Below, in pieces: positions 54,701-64,000 of a DNA stretch of 64,000 bases. This DNA comes from Enoplosus armatus. Its lineage: Eukaryota > Chordata > Actinopteri > Centrarchiformes > Enoplosidae. The stretch lies in NCBI RefSeq assembly GCF_043641665.1, contig NC_092183.1:25755492-25819491 (forward strand), read 5' to 3'. The notes beneath the pieces were generated by a model. The model worked only from the letters and a program-made list of their open reading frames with translations. It ran no database searches and had not been told where the DNA came from. The translations under genes and the position numbers were made by a program. Each line of letters starts with the position of its first letter. Position 1 is the first letter of the stretch.

Positions 54701-56529
54701 GTTTTGGTAGTGATGTGTGTACACACATACAGGCCCACACTTTATCACTGGCTTCATTAGGCTGTGTATTTTATCAGAATCAGTGCCAATGTGTGCAGGA
54801 AAACACCATTCATGTCGCGCGGTCGGGCTTTAGCAGGATTTATTATAGACAGTGGGGCGGCTGCTCTGCACTGATGGATGGTACTGTACTGCTGGTTGGA
54901 GGCACTCTGATCTGCGGAGGTCCTGAACCACAATGACAGATTCAGGTTGCGGCTTTGTTATTTGAGTTCAGAAGACAAACAAATCATGACTTTGGCAGAC
55001 AGCTTGTAGGTATATATCCATGTACAAAAGCAGTGTGTGTGTGTGTGTGTGTGTCTCATAAATGAAAACATTAGAACAAAAGTAATGAAAACGGTTTAAT
55101 TCAAACAAAAACACACCAGGATATATTGGATGAATTCCAAAGAAAAAAAATGTAAAAGAGGACTGATCACCGTTGGGTTCAGTCTAAAAACGACGCCGCT
55201 GGAGAGTGTGAGCATGTGCAAAGCAGTTGAGCATGTTGACAGCAAAAAATGTGTGATGATGCATAATAAGAAAAACAAAAAACAAAAAACAAATTAAAAT
55301 TTTGCAATACTTTGGTTTATGACCAAACACCTGGAACCAGAGATATTGTCTTTTTTTATGTCACGCATTCTGGCGCCTGCATTGCAATTTGTCCAACAGC
55401 AGTTTGATGTGTTGTGTTCTTTGCAGATCAAGATTATTGAGCTACCCAGTAAGACCCCCGTCTGCACCCTGGAACCAGACGCTAAGCTGGGGATGGTCAT
55501 GTGTATCAAACTGTGGCAGGTAAGCACCAGGCAGTCAGTAACGTGTCTCTCTATAACTACATCTCAAGTTCAACGAGTTCACCTTGGCAGCCATTATCAA
55601 AAGCAGGACATTCTCTACCTTCTCTTTCCTCCTCGTTTTAAATGGTACCTCTTTTTTTCCAATACTAACCTGCTTCATTCTGATTGGCCAGCGGCCCACA
55701 ACGTGACGCAATAATAGAAAAGTCAACACAAATGCGCATGAGACGCGGCACATGATTTACAGCCCAACAACTCGTCCCGGGCCATTTTTCCGAGCGTTTC
55801 TTCTCAGCTGGCAGCGAGTCCCAACACTGTAATTAGAGCGTTTGGAAGGGCCGGGGGTTCACAGCCATATATCAGCCTGCAGCTGTACATCCAATCTGAT
55901 CCGAGCAAAAAAAAAAAAGTTCGCTTTCTGTTTTGTAAATGCTGTCGAAAGTTAAGGGACCCTGTAATTATTTTCACGCTTAATTATTAACTCTTTTGGG
56001 TTTTGGGGCTTTGGGGGACGAAGCGGGGTTTTAGACTCATGCAAGACTGTGGATGGTTTGAATACATTTTATGGGATGTACAGTTTACAGGCAACAGAAC
56101 TCCAAACACAGCTTGTGACTTTAAAGCCAGCGGGAGGCGAGTTGCTGGCTCATGCGCATTCAGTCCTGTATTCCTGTAATACTAATTAGAGTTAATTTAA
56201 TAAGGTAACTACAGAGGCCCTTAAGGTGACATTGTGTGTGTGTGTGTGTGTGTGTGAGATTATTATAGAGCCATGTAGACAAGTTAGAGAGTCTCAGAGT
56301 GCATGTGGACATTGTATTTTTGTTTTTCTTTCTCTCCCTTTGATTTCACCGTTACACCCACCTTTCATCATCTGATTTATGAACCGGTTCAGCTGTTGAG
56401 TGCCAGGAAACATAATGCTCAATTATATCATTATGAATGATATAATATCATTGTAATACAGCACAGGCAGCTGTCTGACTTCAAAAGCCGAAGGGACCAG
56501 GTGATTCTAAATCGTTTCAGGCTGATTCG

Positions 56530-56601
<72 letters not shown>

Positions 56602-59600
56602 CAAATTGGAAACCCACACATTCTGTCAGTCAGTCAGTCATAAGGGAAAAAAAATGCTCGTCTTGTCTTTCACTTCAAATGCTCATATGCTACCCACTGT
56701 TTCCTTAACCTCACACAGCAGGAGGCAACAACTGACACCGTCATCCTCCCTCTCCACCCCGTCTCTCTCTATCACGCACACACACACCATGAAGAAGCCA
56801 CTGACAATTATCTCCCCTCTCCGTCTTCCCTCTCACCATCCCTCCCTCTTTTCTTCCCGCCGTTGAGACGAGAAGTGATTATCCTCCATTATTTCCAAGA
56901 CAGACTCACCAACAGATTTATTGTCGGCCTTTAAGCCCTCTCTGCTGGAGTTTATGGAAAAGATTAAATGCGGTGTTAAACTGCGCTTTCTTCTCAATTC
57001 AGCCTCCCTTCAGCAAAATCCCACCCAGCCCTTAAGTCGATACGCTGGGATGTGTCTGAAAGGTGACAGAGCCTTCCATCTGATTTCTCTGAATCTGATT
57101 GCCTGTGAAGCGGTGAACAATACGGCGGACGCGGAGGAAGAAAGTGGCTCCACATGTGGGTATGAACGTGTGCGGGGGGATGCAGGCCTCGGCCAGGGGG
57201 ACAGTATTGATGTATGATGTGCAAGGCTTTTAATGTGAACAGAGGCTGGCGGGGAAAAGGAAATGTTCCTATACAGATATCCATCACTCTCAGCTCATCA
57301 CCTAGCTTCCTCGTGGCCATGACATCATGGTGGAAAGGGACGAAAACCGGAGGAAGCGATTGGTTCCTTATGTTGAAGCAGTGCCTGCCTGAGGCCTGTG
57401 GCGGCCACATCAGCAAACAAGCTGCTGGTCTCTGGGTTGTTCATGATTTTGGAAGGACTTACCACATAAGGAAATGAAATCGAAGTGTTTGCTGAATATA
57501 CACTAGATGTCAGCCACATATTTCTCTCTAATTACATTTAGATTTTATTTATTCACGTTTTCTTTTTATTATATTTGTTTATTTGACAGGGACAACGCTC
57601 ATTGATCAAAAGAGAACAAACATGTACATGAGCCAAAATTAGCCTAATATCCAGCTGTTGCTCCTGGCCAGATGTTAAAAAGGCACCCTAGAAATGGAAT
57701 AAAACATCATATCCTTTAAAATGAATATATACAATATAATAAATACACACAAAATAGTACAGCAGGGCTACTGTAACAGTGTTAGAGTACTTATGTTAAG
57801 AGTTGATGACTTTATTCAATTCAAATCTTTTTTGTCACGCAAAACGTACACACAACAAAGTCACAGCTTTTTGGGGTTTTTTTTGCAAAAAACAAAAAAA
57901 AAAGGTGCAGAAACTGTGGAGGATTTAACCAATACACAAATTGTACATTTAAAGCTGCATTTTTGATCATTTTCAGCGTTCATGTAATCAGAAAAATAGC
58001 AACGCCTTCAGAGCGTCGGTGTGTAAAAAGACACGACATTGTCCTCGCGTGTCCTATGTCCGTGCCACAAACTGAACGGATCTGTTTTTTGAGAGGCCGC
58101 AGCTGCGCTTTCCTCTTCCTCCTCGCTCCTACAGCCGTCGTCCACTACACTACAGAAGGGTCCCTTTCAAAACGGGCTGAAATTCCCCGGCGATCACTTT
58201 TTAAAAATAATCTTCTCGAAATTAAAATTTATTTTGAGTTAATTACTGGGACAAAGTGTGTCTCTCTGCTGGGGAAAATGCTTGACATCATGACTTTCTC
58301 TATTTAATCAAGATGTCCGGTCATGCACGCTGGAAATGAGTGAAATCTAATAAACATGTTGCAGTAGAATTCAGTTCAGCTCAATTCAAGGGCTTCTTAA
58401 TGAACGGCGAGCGTAGGAGCATGTAAGGAAAGTCTTTTGATTTATGACTCCAAGATAATGACATTGAGAAATTTTGTTTTGTATAAATTAGGAAATGGCA
58501 AGAAATAGAGCCGAAATGATTAGTCAACGAACAGTTGGTAACTTTATTGATAATCGATCGATGGTTTAAGCCATTTTTCAAGGCTAGAAGGCCAAACATC
58601 ACCTAGTTCCATCTTCTCAGTTGTAAGGATCTGCTGCTTCTATGCGTCTTATGTGACAGTAAATTGAATGTATTTGAGTTTTGGGCTGTTGGTCAAAGAC
58701 AGAACAAGGAATTTGAAGATGTCATCTTGGGCTGAAGGAAATTGTGATTGGCGTTTCCCCTCTTCTTTTCTGACATTTTATAGACCAAACCGTGAATGGA
58801 TGAATCGAGGAATAATCAGCAAATTAATCCACTAGCAGAAAAAAAAGGTGATTATGGAGTTCTGTGTGTGTGCAGGGAATTTGTCTTGAGCTGGAATCTC
58901 GGAGGAACTAATGGTTCAGTAATTATAGTTTATGTTGTCTCTATTTGTTAGAGCTTATTTTAGTGTCTCCATTGGGTTACATCTTTGTAGTTTTTGTTGC
59001 CTCAGCAGCAGGGGGGGTTGTTCGCAATGCATTTTAACACACATTATGTACACAGATATTGTCACTTTAATGTGCCCCATAAGTACAGTTCAGTCACATG
59101 ACTATTAACAGGTTAAGCCCCAACAAGTAGCCATTCTGGAGAAGACCCAGCTTCACGGCTCTCTCCACTGGTCCTGCCTCTTCAGCCAGCTTCCATCCAT
59201 CTGTCTTTCCAGCTGTTCTGCGGTGATGAATCTCCTCCCAGAGCCCCAGCCCCACTCCAGCAGAGAGCCCTCTTGTAGAGAGGCCTGTGGAGGATATAAT
59301 GAATTAGGTGTCTACCCAGGGTTCCCCGACCTCCGACCCATGACATCATCAATCAAGGAGGTCCTATACTTAAGTGAAACGGTGGGCCCCAAGCCTGGAA
59401 CGCTTAGCCCGGGCCCTGCCAGCAAGCAGGGGCCACTGATTTTCACTTGTTTTTATTTGTTTTCATAATACTTTCGCGTTCGTCCTCGCTGATGTGTTTT
59501 GGAAGGAATACACGACTCTGTCTAGAATTTGTTTAAAGCTGGAAGAAGAGAAATATAGAGCGTTAAGTGAGAAGGGGACTTGAAGATGGATGAAAAAAAT

Positions 59601-60298
59601 GGCAGACATGGCCCCCTCGCACATATGGAAAACATTTCTTCCCCGCCCTGCCTCTGCAGGGCACAGCGCTTTTTGCTGGGGGCCTATTTTGAAGCGAAAG
59701 GCTCGAGTCGGGACAGGAAGTGTGTATCTGCGCTGTGTTTTCATAGCTCTTCTGCAATGTGTTGTGTCGTTTCACAGGCCAGTGTGAAGTCTTTAAGCTT
59801 GAAAAAGTTTCAGTCATTGTTTAGATTACACCCCAGGCATATGATGATGTGTAGGTAGCAAGAGTCATGGTGCTTCATATATGTACACAGAAGTATTGTG
59901 GGATTTCTGGAACGCAGGATGGAGGTTAGATCTCACCAGTTGTCCCTCCCTTTTTCTCTTCATCCCTTCCTCCTCCTTCCCTTCTCTCTCCCCTTCAGTC
60001 CTCCTTTTCTTCCCTCCAGCGGTGCAAAGCTATACGAAGCCCCCAGTTTTTTTTATCAGTTCACCTTTTATGTTCTCATTCACAGAAGTGATTTACAAGC
60101 TCACTGTATACCTCCACACATCCTCTGTGCCTGTTTGATCCAACACACTCACGCAGAAGAAGCTCGCTAGCACTGAGAGGTTATCTGTGACTCCCACCAG
60201 TGGGAAGGCACCGCTTTATCATTCTTTTGAAATGTCATACTGCTTACCTTTCTCTTGTTTTTGTGCATAGAACTACTTTTTGTGCTCGGTACAGGTTG

Positions 60299-60333
<35 letters not shown>

Positions 60334-61682
60334 TTTAACAGAGGTAGCGTGGTTTAGGTTTTTGCGTCATATGCCTGTTTGTGCACCTGGTTTCATTTCA
60401 TTTCATGTGATTTGAAAGATTTACTCTGATGGTTTCACCAGTTGTAAACATCGCAGCTGGATCTGTAATGTCCTGGGCTGAAATGGGGATGAAGCAATAC
60501 TAGTGTGTTGTTTTTTATTTTGTATGTGAGCATGCGTAAGGTGTTTAGCGCTGAAACAGTAGGTTGATTAATCGGTTAGTCGATTGACAGAAAATTATTA
60601 TTTAAGTCATTTGTTGAGCTAAAATGCCAAACATTTTCTGGTTCCAGCTCCTCCTATTTTGGGATTTGCTGCTTTTCTTTGTTTTATATGATTGTAAATA
60701 GATTTTGGGGGATTTTTAGGCAGTTGTAGTAGTAGTAGTCAAACAGCTGGGAATTTGCGACCAAATGGTAAACGATAAAAATCTATCACTTATGTGAGTT
60801 ACACCTCTAATGTTGTGCCTCTAATTGTTGTAATCACTTTTTACTCAAGAATATTTTTTTTCATTTAGGTTTTTTTTTGTTTTTCGATAAAACTTGCAGC
60901 AGCATTAATATTAAGGATTAAGTTTCAGAAAATAGACTGCACATGTAAAAATATTGTAAATCAAGCCAATTTCAGCATCAAAGCATAAAAAAAGGAGGTC
61001 AGTAAAATAATAGAAAACTAACACATTAAAGAAAAATATGTAAAAATAACATACAATGAATTGAAAGATATGTTTTAAAAAAAATAAATCAATCAATGAC
61101 CACTACACTTGAAGAGAAACAGTATTCCTGCAGTATTTTTACTCCTCTATACTTATCAGTGCCGGCAGCGAGGCCTGTGGCTCAGTAATATAGATGAGGA
61201 GCAAAGTGAGGAGTGGTGTAATGGAGTGCTGGAAAGGGAGAGCAGCAGGCTGACGAATGGAGCCCGCAGCGTCTCTCCGAGTGTCAGCGGGAGCTTCCAG
61301 GATGATAACCTCTGCTCCGCTCAGCTTCCAGCACCACGCAGCGGTTTCTGCGGTTTCTTACCACACAGCTCTCATCTCACATCGTACCTCACGCTACTCT
61401 TTGTGTTCTCTCTTCCCATCTTGCTGTCCCTCCTCCTCTCCTCTTATCACCCTCCCTCACTTCCAGCCAGACTCGGGGACCAGACCTCTCCTGCTGGCTG
61501 GATACGAGGACGGTTCCCTGTTGCTGTGGGACGTAACCCAGAGGTCCAAGCTGAGCCAAGCCAAAGTCCACCCTGAGCCTGTCATGTGCCTGACCTTTGA
61601 CACCAAGCGTCTGAGGGGCACATCAGGCTCTTCTGAGAAGAAACTCTCCTCCTGGACGCTGGACAGACAGAACAACCTGCAG
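51640..61682 (+). CDS. gnb1l: GNB1L WD40-repeat protein, 5' part (partial)
   Basis: GNB1L is a small WD40 propeller protein without catalytic residues. In human it lies in the 22q11.2 deletion region and has been reported to act in the stability of PIKK kinases. Five exons join in frame: 51640-51749, 52162-52287, 52569-52731, 55427-55519 and 61467-61682, giving 236 codons of an expected total of about 330. Blade signatures are visible: LRGAGGPLNTLHFS (blade 1), GAIHIWNLNTRRAQRIVEGH, SQGRDMQVCLWDLSGGRSEV, DAKLGMVMCIKLWQ, RPLLLAGYEDGSLLLWDVTQ and SEKKLSSWTLD. The final blades (in human one exon starting near LTNPGIAEV) were not found before 64000 and must lie beyond. Start: ATG 51640 opens MSRPAPPPIYTLRG. 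It follows txnrd2 in the same orientation, as in human. Confidence 0.95.
51750..52161 (+). other. gnb1l intron
   Basis: 412-base intron with ordinary GTGAGT...TTTTACAG boundaries. Nothing else recognised. Confidence 0.7.
52162..52287 (+). CDS. gnb1l: gnb1l exon, WD repeat
   Basis: It encodes SEKGAIHIWNLNTRRAQRIV and EGHSGSSVIWVSTLQATDTL plus I. IHIWNL and EGH are WD-repeat strand d and the inter-blade GH signature. The donor is GTGAGG. Confidence 0.95.
52569..52731 (+). CDS. gnb1l: gnb1l exon, WD repeat
   Basis: It encodes SQGRDMQVCLWDLSGGRSEV, then VDSLWTGSVGFCQCSLLE to AGQQTEE. The donor GAG|GTTAGA is weaker than the others but keeps phase 0 and the family order. Confidence 0.92.
52732..55426 (+). 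other. gnb1l intron
   Basis: 2.7-kb intron. It has a MAF/NF-E2-like TGAGTCAGCA at 53620-53629, an AATTAATTAA patch near 54463, a (TG)n tract at 55031-55052 and a dispersed-repeat fragment at its end. No exon. Confidence 0.65.
55300..55390 (+). repeat. Fragment of the dispersed repeat seen at 29575 and 39636
   Basis: GCAATACTTTGGTTTATGAC and CAAACACCTGGAACCAGAGA, followed by GGCGCCTGCATTG. Short and diverged. It ends about 40 bases before a gnb1l exon. Confidence 0.4.
55427..55519 (+). CDS. gnb1l: gnb1l exon, WD repeat
   Basis: It encodes IKIIELPSKTPVCTLEPDAK and LGMVMCIKLWQ between TTCTTTGCAG and GTAAGC. Phase 0 on both sides. Confidence 0.95.
56532..56599. repeat. (CA)n microsatellite
   Basis: About 33 CA dinucleotides, among the longest in the window. 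Confidence 0.95.
57540..57690 (+). repeat. Dispersed repeat fragment (TTTATTTGACAGGGACA type)
   Basis: TTGTTTATTTGACAGGGACA, then CATTGATCAAAAG and GAGCCAAAATTAGCCTAAT, resembles the 3' part of a common fish interspersed repeat. Classification is uncertain. Confidence 0.4.
58505..58835. repeat. Dispersed 'GATTAATCG' repeat, copy 1
   Basis: It contains GTAACTTTATTGATAATCGA, CATTTTTCAAGGC, AGGATCTGCTGCTTCTATGC, TTTGGGCTGTTGGTCAAAGA, GGAAATTGTGATTGG and TTCTGACATTTTATAGACCA, the ordered words of a frequent fish repeat ending in ATTAATC terminal motifs. Confidence 0.6.
60300..60330. repeat. (TA)n microsatellite
   Basis: About 15 TA dinucleotides in the large gnb1l intron. Confidence 0.95.
60548..60800. 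repeat. Dispersed 'GATTAATCG' repeat, copy 2
   Basis: GTTGATTAATCGGTTAGTCG, ATTGACAGAAAATTATT, AAAATGCCAAACATTTTCTG and GGATTTGCTGCTTTTCTTTG match the family at 58505. It is truncated, losing the second half. Confidence 0.6.
61467..61682 (+). CDS. gnb1l: gnb1l exon, WD repeats
   Basis: It encodes PDSGTRPLLLAGYEDGSLLL and WDVTQRSKLSQAK, then HPEPVMCLTFDTKRLRGTSG and SEKKLSSWTLDRQNNLQ. It covers one full blade and most of another. The acceptor is CCTCCCTCACTTCCAG and the donor GTCAGC. It is the last coding exon in the window. Confidence 0.95.
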
Positions 61683-62486
61683 GTCAGCAGACGAAAGCCT
61701 TAGAGAGGGTAGTGGTGTTGTCTAAGTCCAGTGGTTCCCAAACGGTAAACATCAATACACAGCAAAATGGACCAGAATATGGGAGAGCATTCCTTTGGAA
61801 GCCCAGTATTCAGTGGATATTGTTACAATAGGTTTTGCATACATTTGAAAAGCTGATTTTTAGGTTGGTCAAGTTAGCTATCGTACTACTACCGAAGCCA
61901 AACATTTCAACCATGTATGCATTACTTTTAGCTTTTACTCTAATTTTCCAACACGTTAAGCTAACTTTATAACTGTTTATCCATTACTTTTAACTCTCCG
62001 TTTATTAATTGTCTTTAGCTACCTATTTCTACCATGTATCCAAGACTTTTAGATTAATATTGAAACGGTTTATCCATTACATTTAAGTTACTTAAAAATT
62101 GTAATAAATAGTTTATTGATTACTTTGAGCTATCTAGCTATGGAGTCTAAACAGTTAGCAGAAGTACCTTCTGTACGTTGGGTAACCATTATAATGTTCA
62201 TGTGGCCTACTGAAGTGTCCCTGTTTAAGGTCCTGAACCCCCCCTACCTGCTAACTAATTGTTGCACAAGAGAGTCAGCTAAATGCCATAAAATCTTTTA
62301 AAAAGGTAAAGGTGGAGATGGGAGGAGAGGAGTGTTGCCTTTCTCCAGGCTCTCTTGGAAAACATCAGGGGCCAAAGAGGAAGAGGCTCAGCAGGGCTCC
62401 GGGGGCCATAAATCAGCTGCTGGTTACACAGCGTTGGCAGGGCCAGGGGCCAAGGGCCGGGCTGAGGCTGTCACTCCAGATTCAAA

Positions 62487-62491
<5 letters not shown>

Positions 62492-62552
<61 letters not shown>
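62492..62552. repeat. (CA)n microsatellite
   Basis: About 30 uninterrupted CA dinucleotides. Confidence 0.95.
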
Positions 62553-62554
<2 letters not shown>

Positions 62555-63699
62555 ACACATGGTCACACATCGGGCCTGGATAATATATAGTCCTGGATGA
62601 AAACACATCACAATTGTTTTTTTTTAACTTATTATTGCAGAGTAATAAATAGGAAAAGGCATGTGTGCTTCATTTAGAAGTTAAAAAAAGTAACTAAGAC
62701 AACGTTCCTCTTGACCGAGATACTATTATGATGCATACTTACCTTGAAAACACAGCACATACAGGTTCTCACACACACGCATACATATATATATACATAC
62801 ATACTTGGGAGTGGTCCAAACTATACACTAAAGCTCATACCAGTACATCTTCTGTCTCCGCAAAAGAGATCACATCAGCTTTTTACCATAATTCATTTTA
62901 CATAACAGCCAACGCTTCAGAGACTTAACGCCTCATTTGAAGCTGTATTTTCTCTTGATTTCATGAGCAAAAGGGAATGCTCCCATTTTGCAGCCAACCC
63001 TCATGAATCAGAGCAGAAAGGAACCTGAGGCTGATATAGTACACTCCTGCACAGTGAAGGGCTATTATTCTTTCCAAGGCTTTTTACAAATGAATGCTTG
63101 AATTAGAAATATATATTTTTTTTCACCCCGAAAATGCGTCTAGAAAAACACTATTCAATATACCAAAAACAGGAGGAGAGTGGTTATTTGGTTTATTTTG
63201 CTCAAGCAACAAAATATTGATTCAGCATGTAATCCAGGATGAGGATGACAGGAAAAAAGCACAAGGAGAGGGAAAAGATCCAACAGGGGCTTTTAAATTA
63301 TCCTGAAGTGCAGCTCAGTGTGACGTCCAGACAGCTATCCTCAGTTCTTCCCACAAAAGTATTTTTGTGTGGCAGCAGTAAGGGGGGGGGGGGTCTGCCG
63401 GGTGGCGGACCCGGGCCCTGGGTCCTGACGGATGACCCGTGAGAGGTAATAAAAATATCAAAACCTCGGAGGCCCCTTAACCAAACAAAAAACACATCTG
63501 CAGTAAAGGGAACAGTAGTTCACAGTGGGAGGCTGCAATAAAGGCTGAGGAGGCTATAAGTGCCACAGCATCCCACTTCCCACAAATTACCCCTGCGATA
63601 CAGTCCAGTGTTGGAGCTGCCTGGGAAGGCAGATAGATGCTTTTTGTGAAATGGAGGGGAAACTGAATGTGACACAACACAGTGCAGTTATGATTTAGT

Positions 63700-63804
63700 G
63701 AAGCTGAAGGGCTGTGAAGTGAGCTTATCAAGCCCAGATAAAGACAGATAGCCCCAGGAATGGAGGTTAATGTATTACACATGGCTCCCAGAGGCCTTTA
63801 TCTG
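63700..63804 (+). promoter_or_regulatory. Candidate enhancer copy B: GATA/TEAD motif cluster
   Basis: TTATCA at 63725, AGATAA at 63737, AGATAG at 63746, TEAD-type GGAATG at 63757 and TTATCT at 63798. The order and spacing nearly equal copy A: GGAATG to the last TTATCT is 41 bases here and 42 there. Function is inferred. Confidence 0.4.
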
Positions 63805-64000
63805 CTGTTTGACCTGGCTGGCCTGATATCTTCGCATAGAAAGGAGGCATCATCTTCAGGTTGTTTTTTTTTTCTGCTTTCCTTCTAGCGTGCATTTTTG
63901 GGAATGTGTCAGGGTGAGACTATGAGGGCGTGGGTGTCGGGGTTTACAAGCTGTTAAGCCAGATGGACATATATTTAGGCGGCCACTCAAATGTATTGAC

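Larger units (their letters stand above)
55520..61466 (+). other. gnb1l intron
   Basis: 5.9-kb intron with (TG)n at 56231-56257, (CA)n at 56532-56599, (TA)n at 60300-60330, two copies of a 'GATTAATCG' type repeat and a LINE-tail-like stretch near 57540-57690. No additional exon: phase and protein are continuous across it. Confidence 0.7.
61683..64000 (+). other. gnb1l intron, truncated by window end
   Basis: No further exon recognised. It contains the (CA)n at 62492-62552, a G-run at 63382-63393 and, near the end, the motif cluster at 63700-63804. The remaining gnb1l WD blades must lie beyond 64000. Confidence 0.7.

Noticed and set aside
61257..61703. 148-codon ORF starting upstream of the gnb1l exon
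   Set aside because: Only the part from 61467 matches GNB1L; the N-terminal part is intron in the same frame.

Overview
The window is vertebrate nuclear DNA, almost certainly from a ray-finned (percomorph-like) fish. Genes are split into short exons with GT-AG introns. Long (CA)n/(TG)n tracts are frequent, and several dispersed repeats have the look of common teleost elements. There is no bacterial gene structure, operon, CRISPR array, rRNA or convincing tRNA.

Three protein-coding genes lie head to tail on the + strand. (1) The 3' half of arvcf, a p120-catenin family armadillo protein, occupies 1-8864. It starts inside an exon and ends with the PDZ ligand DSWV. A 2.8-kb intron just after the stop leads to a long 3' UTR exon from 11698 to about 13.9 kb. 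(2) A complete txnrd2, mitochondrial thioredoxin reductase, runs 16349-34594: 17 coding exons, 514 residues, with an in-frame TGA as selenocysteine before the final Gly. (3) The 5' part of gnb1l, a WD40 protein, occupies 51640-61682: five coding exons, 236 codons, and the gene continues past the window.

The order ARVCF-TXNRD2-GNB1L, all in one orientation, matches human 22q11.2. COMT, which in human lies between TXNRD2 and ARVCF on the other strand, was not seen here.

Non-coding layout: arvcf introns (20 b-8.8 kb) carry a 606-bp inverted-repeat element. A spacer of about 2.4 kb (13.9-16.3 kb) separates arvcf from txnrd2. A spacer of about 15.8 kb (35.8-51.6 kb) between txnrd2 and gnb1l holds transposon-derived repeats, microsatellites and several enhancer-like stretches with GATA, TEAD and homeodomain motifs. 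The gnb1l introns are similar. The three genes share no pathway: ARVCF acts at cell junctions, TXNRD2 in mitochondrial redox, and GNB1L is a WD40 scaffold. Their linkage is ancestral synteny.

The points most worth checking are a SECIS-like 80-nt hairpin in the txnrd2 3' UTR, a txnrd2 intron with complementary (CA)n and (TG)n tracts next to its two splice sites, a pair of related GATA/TEAD elements 25 kb apart, and upstream ORFs in the gnb1l leader. No plainly new biological system was found. Exon boundaries were set by hand from splice sites, reading frame and recalled family similarity, without alignment software.
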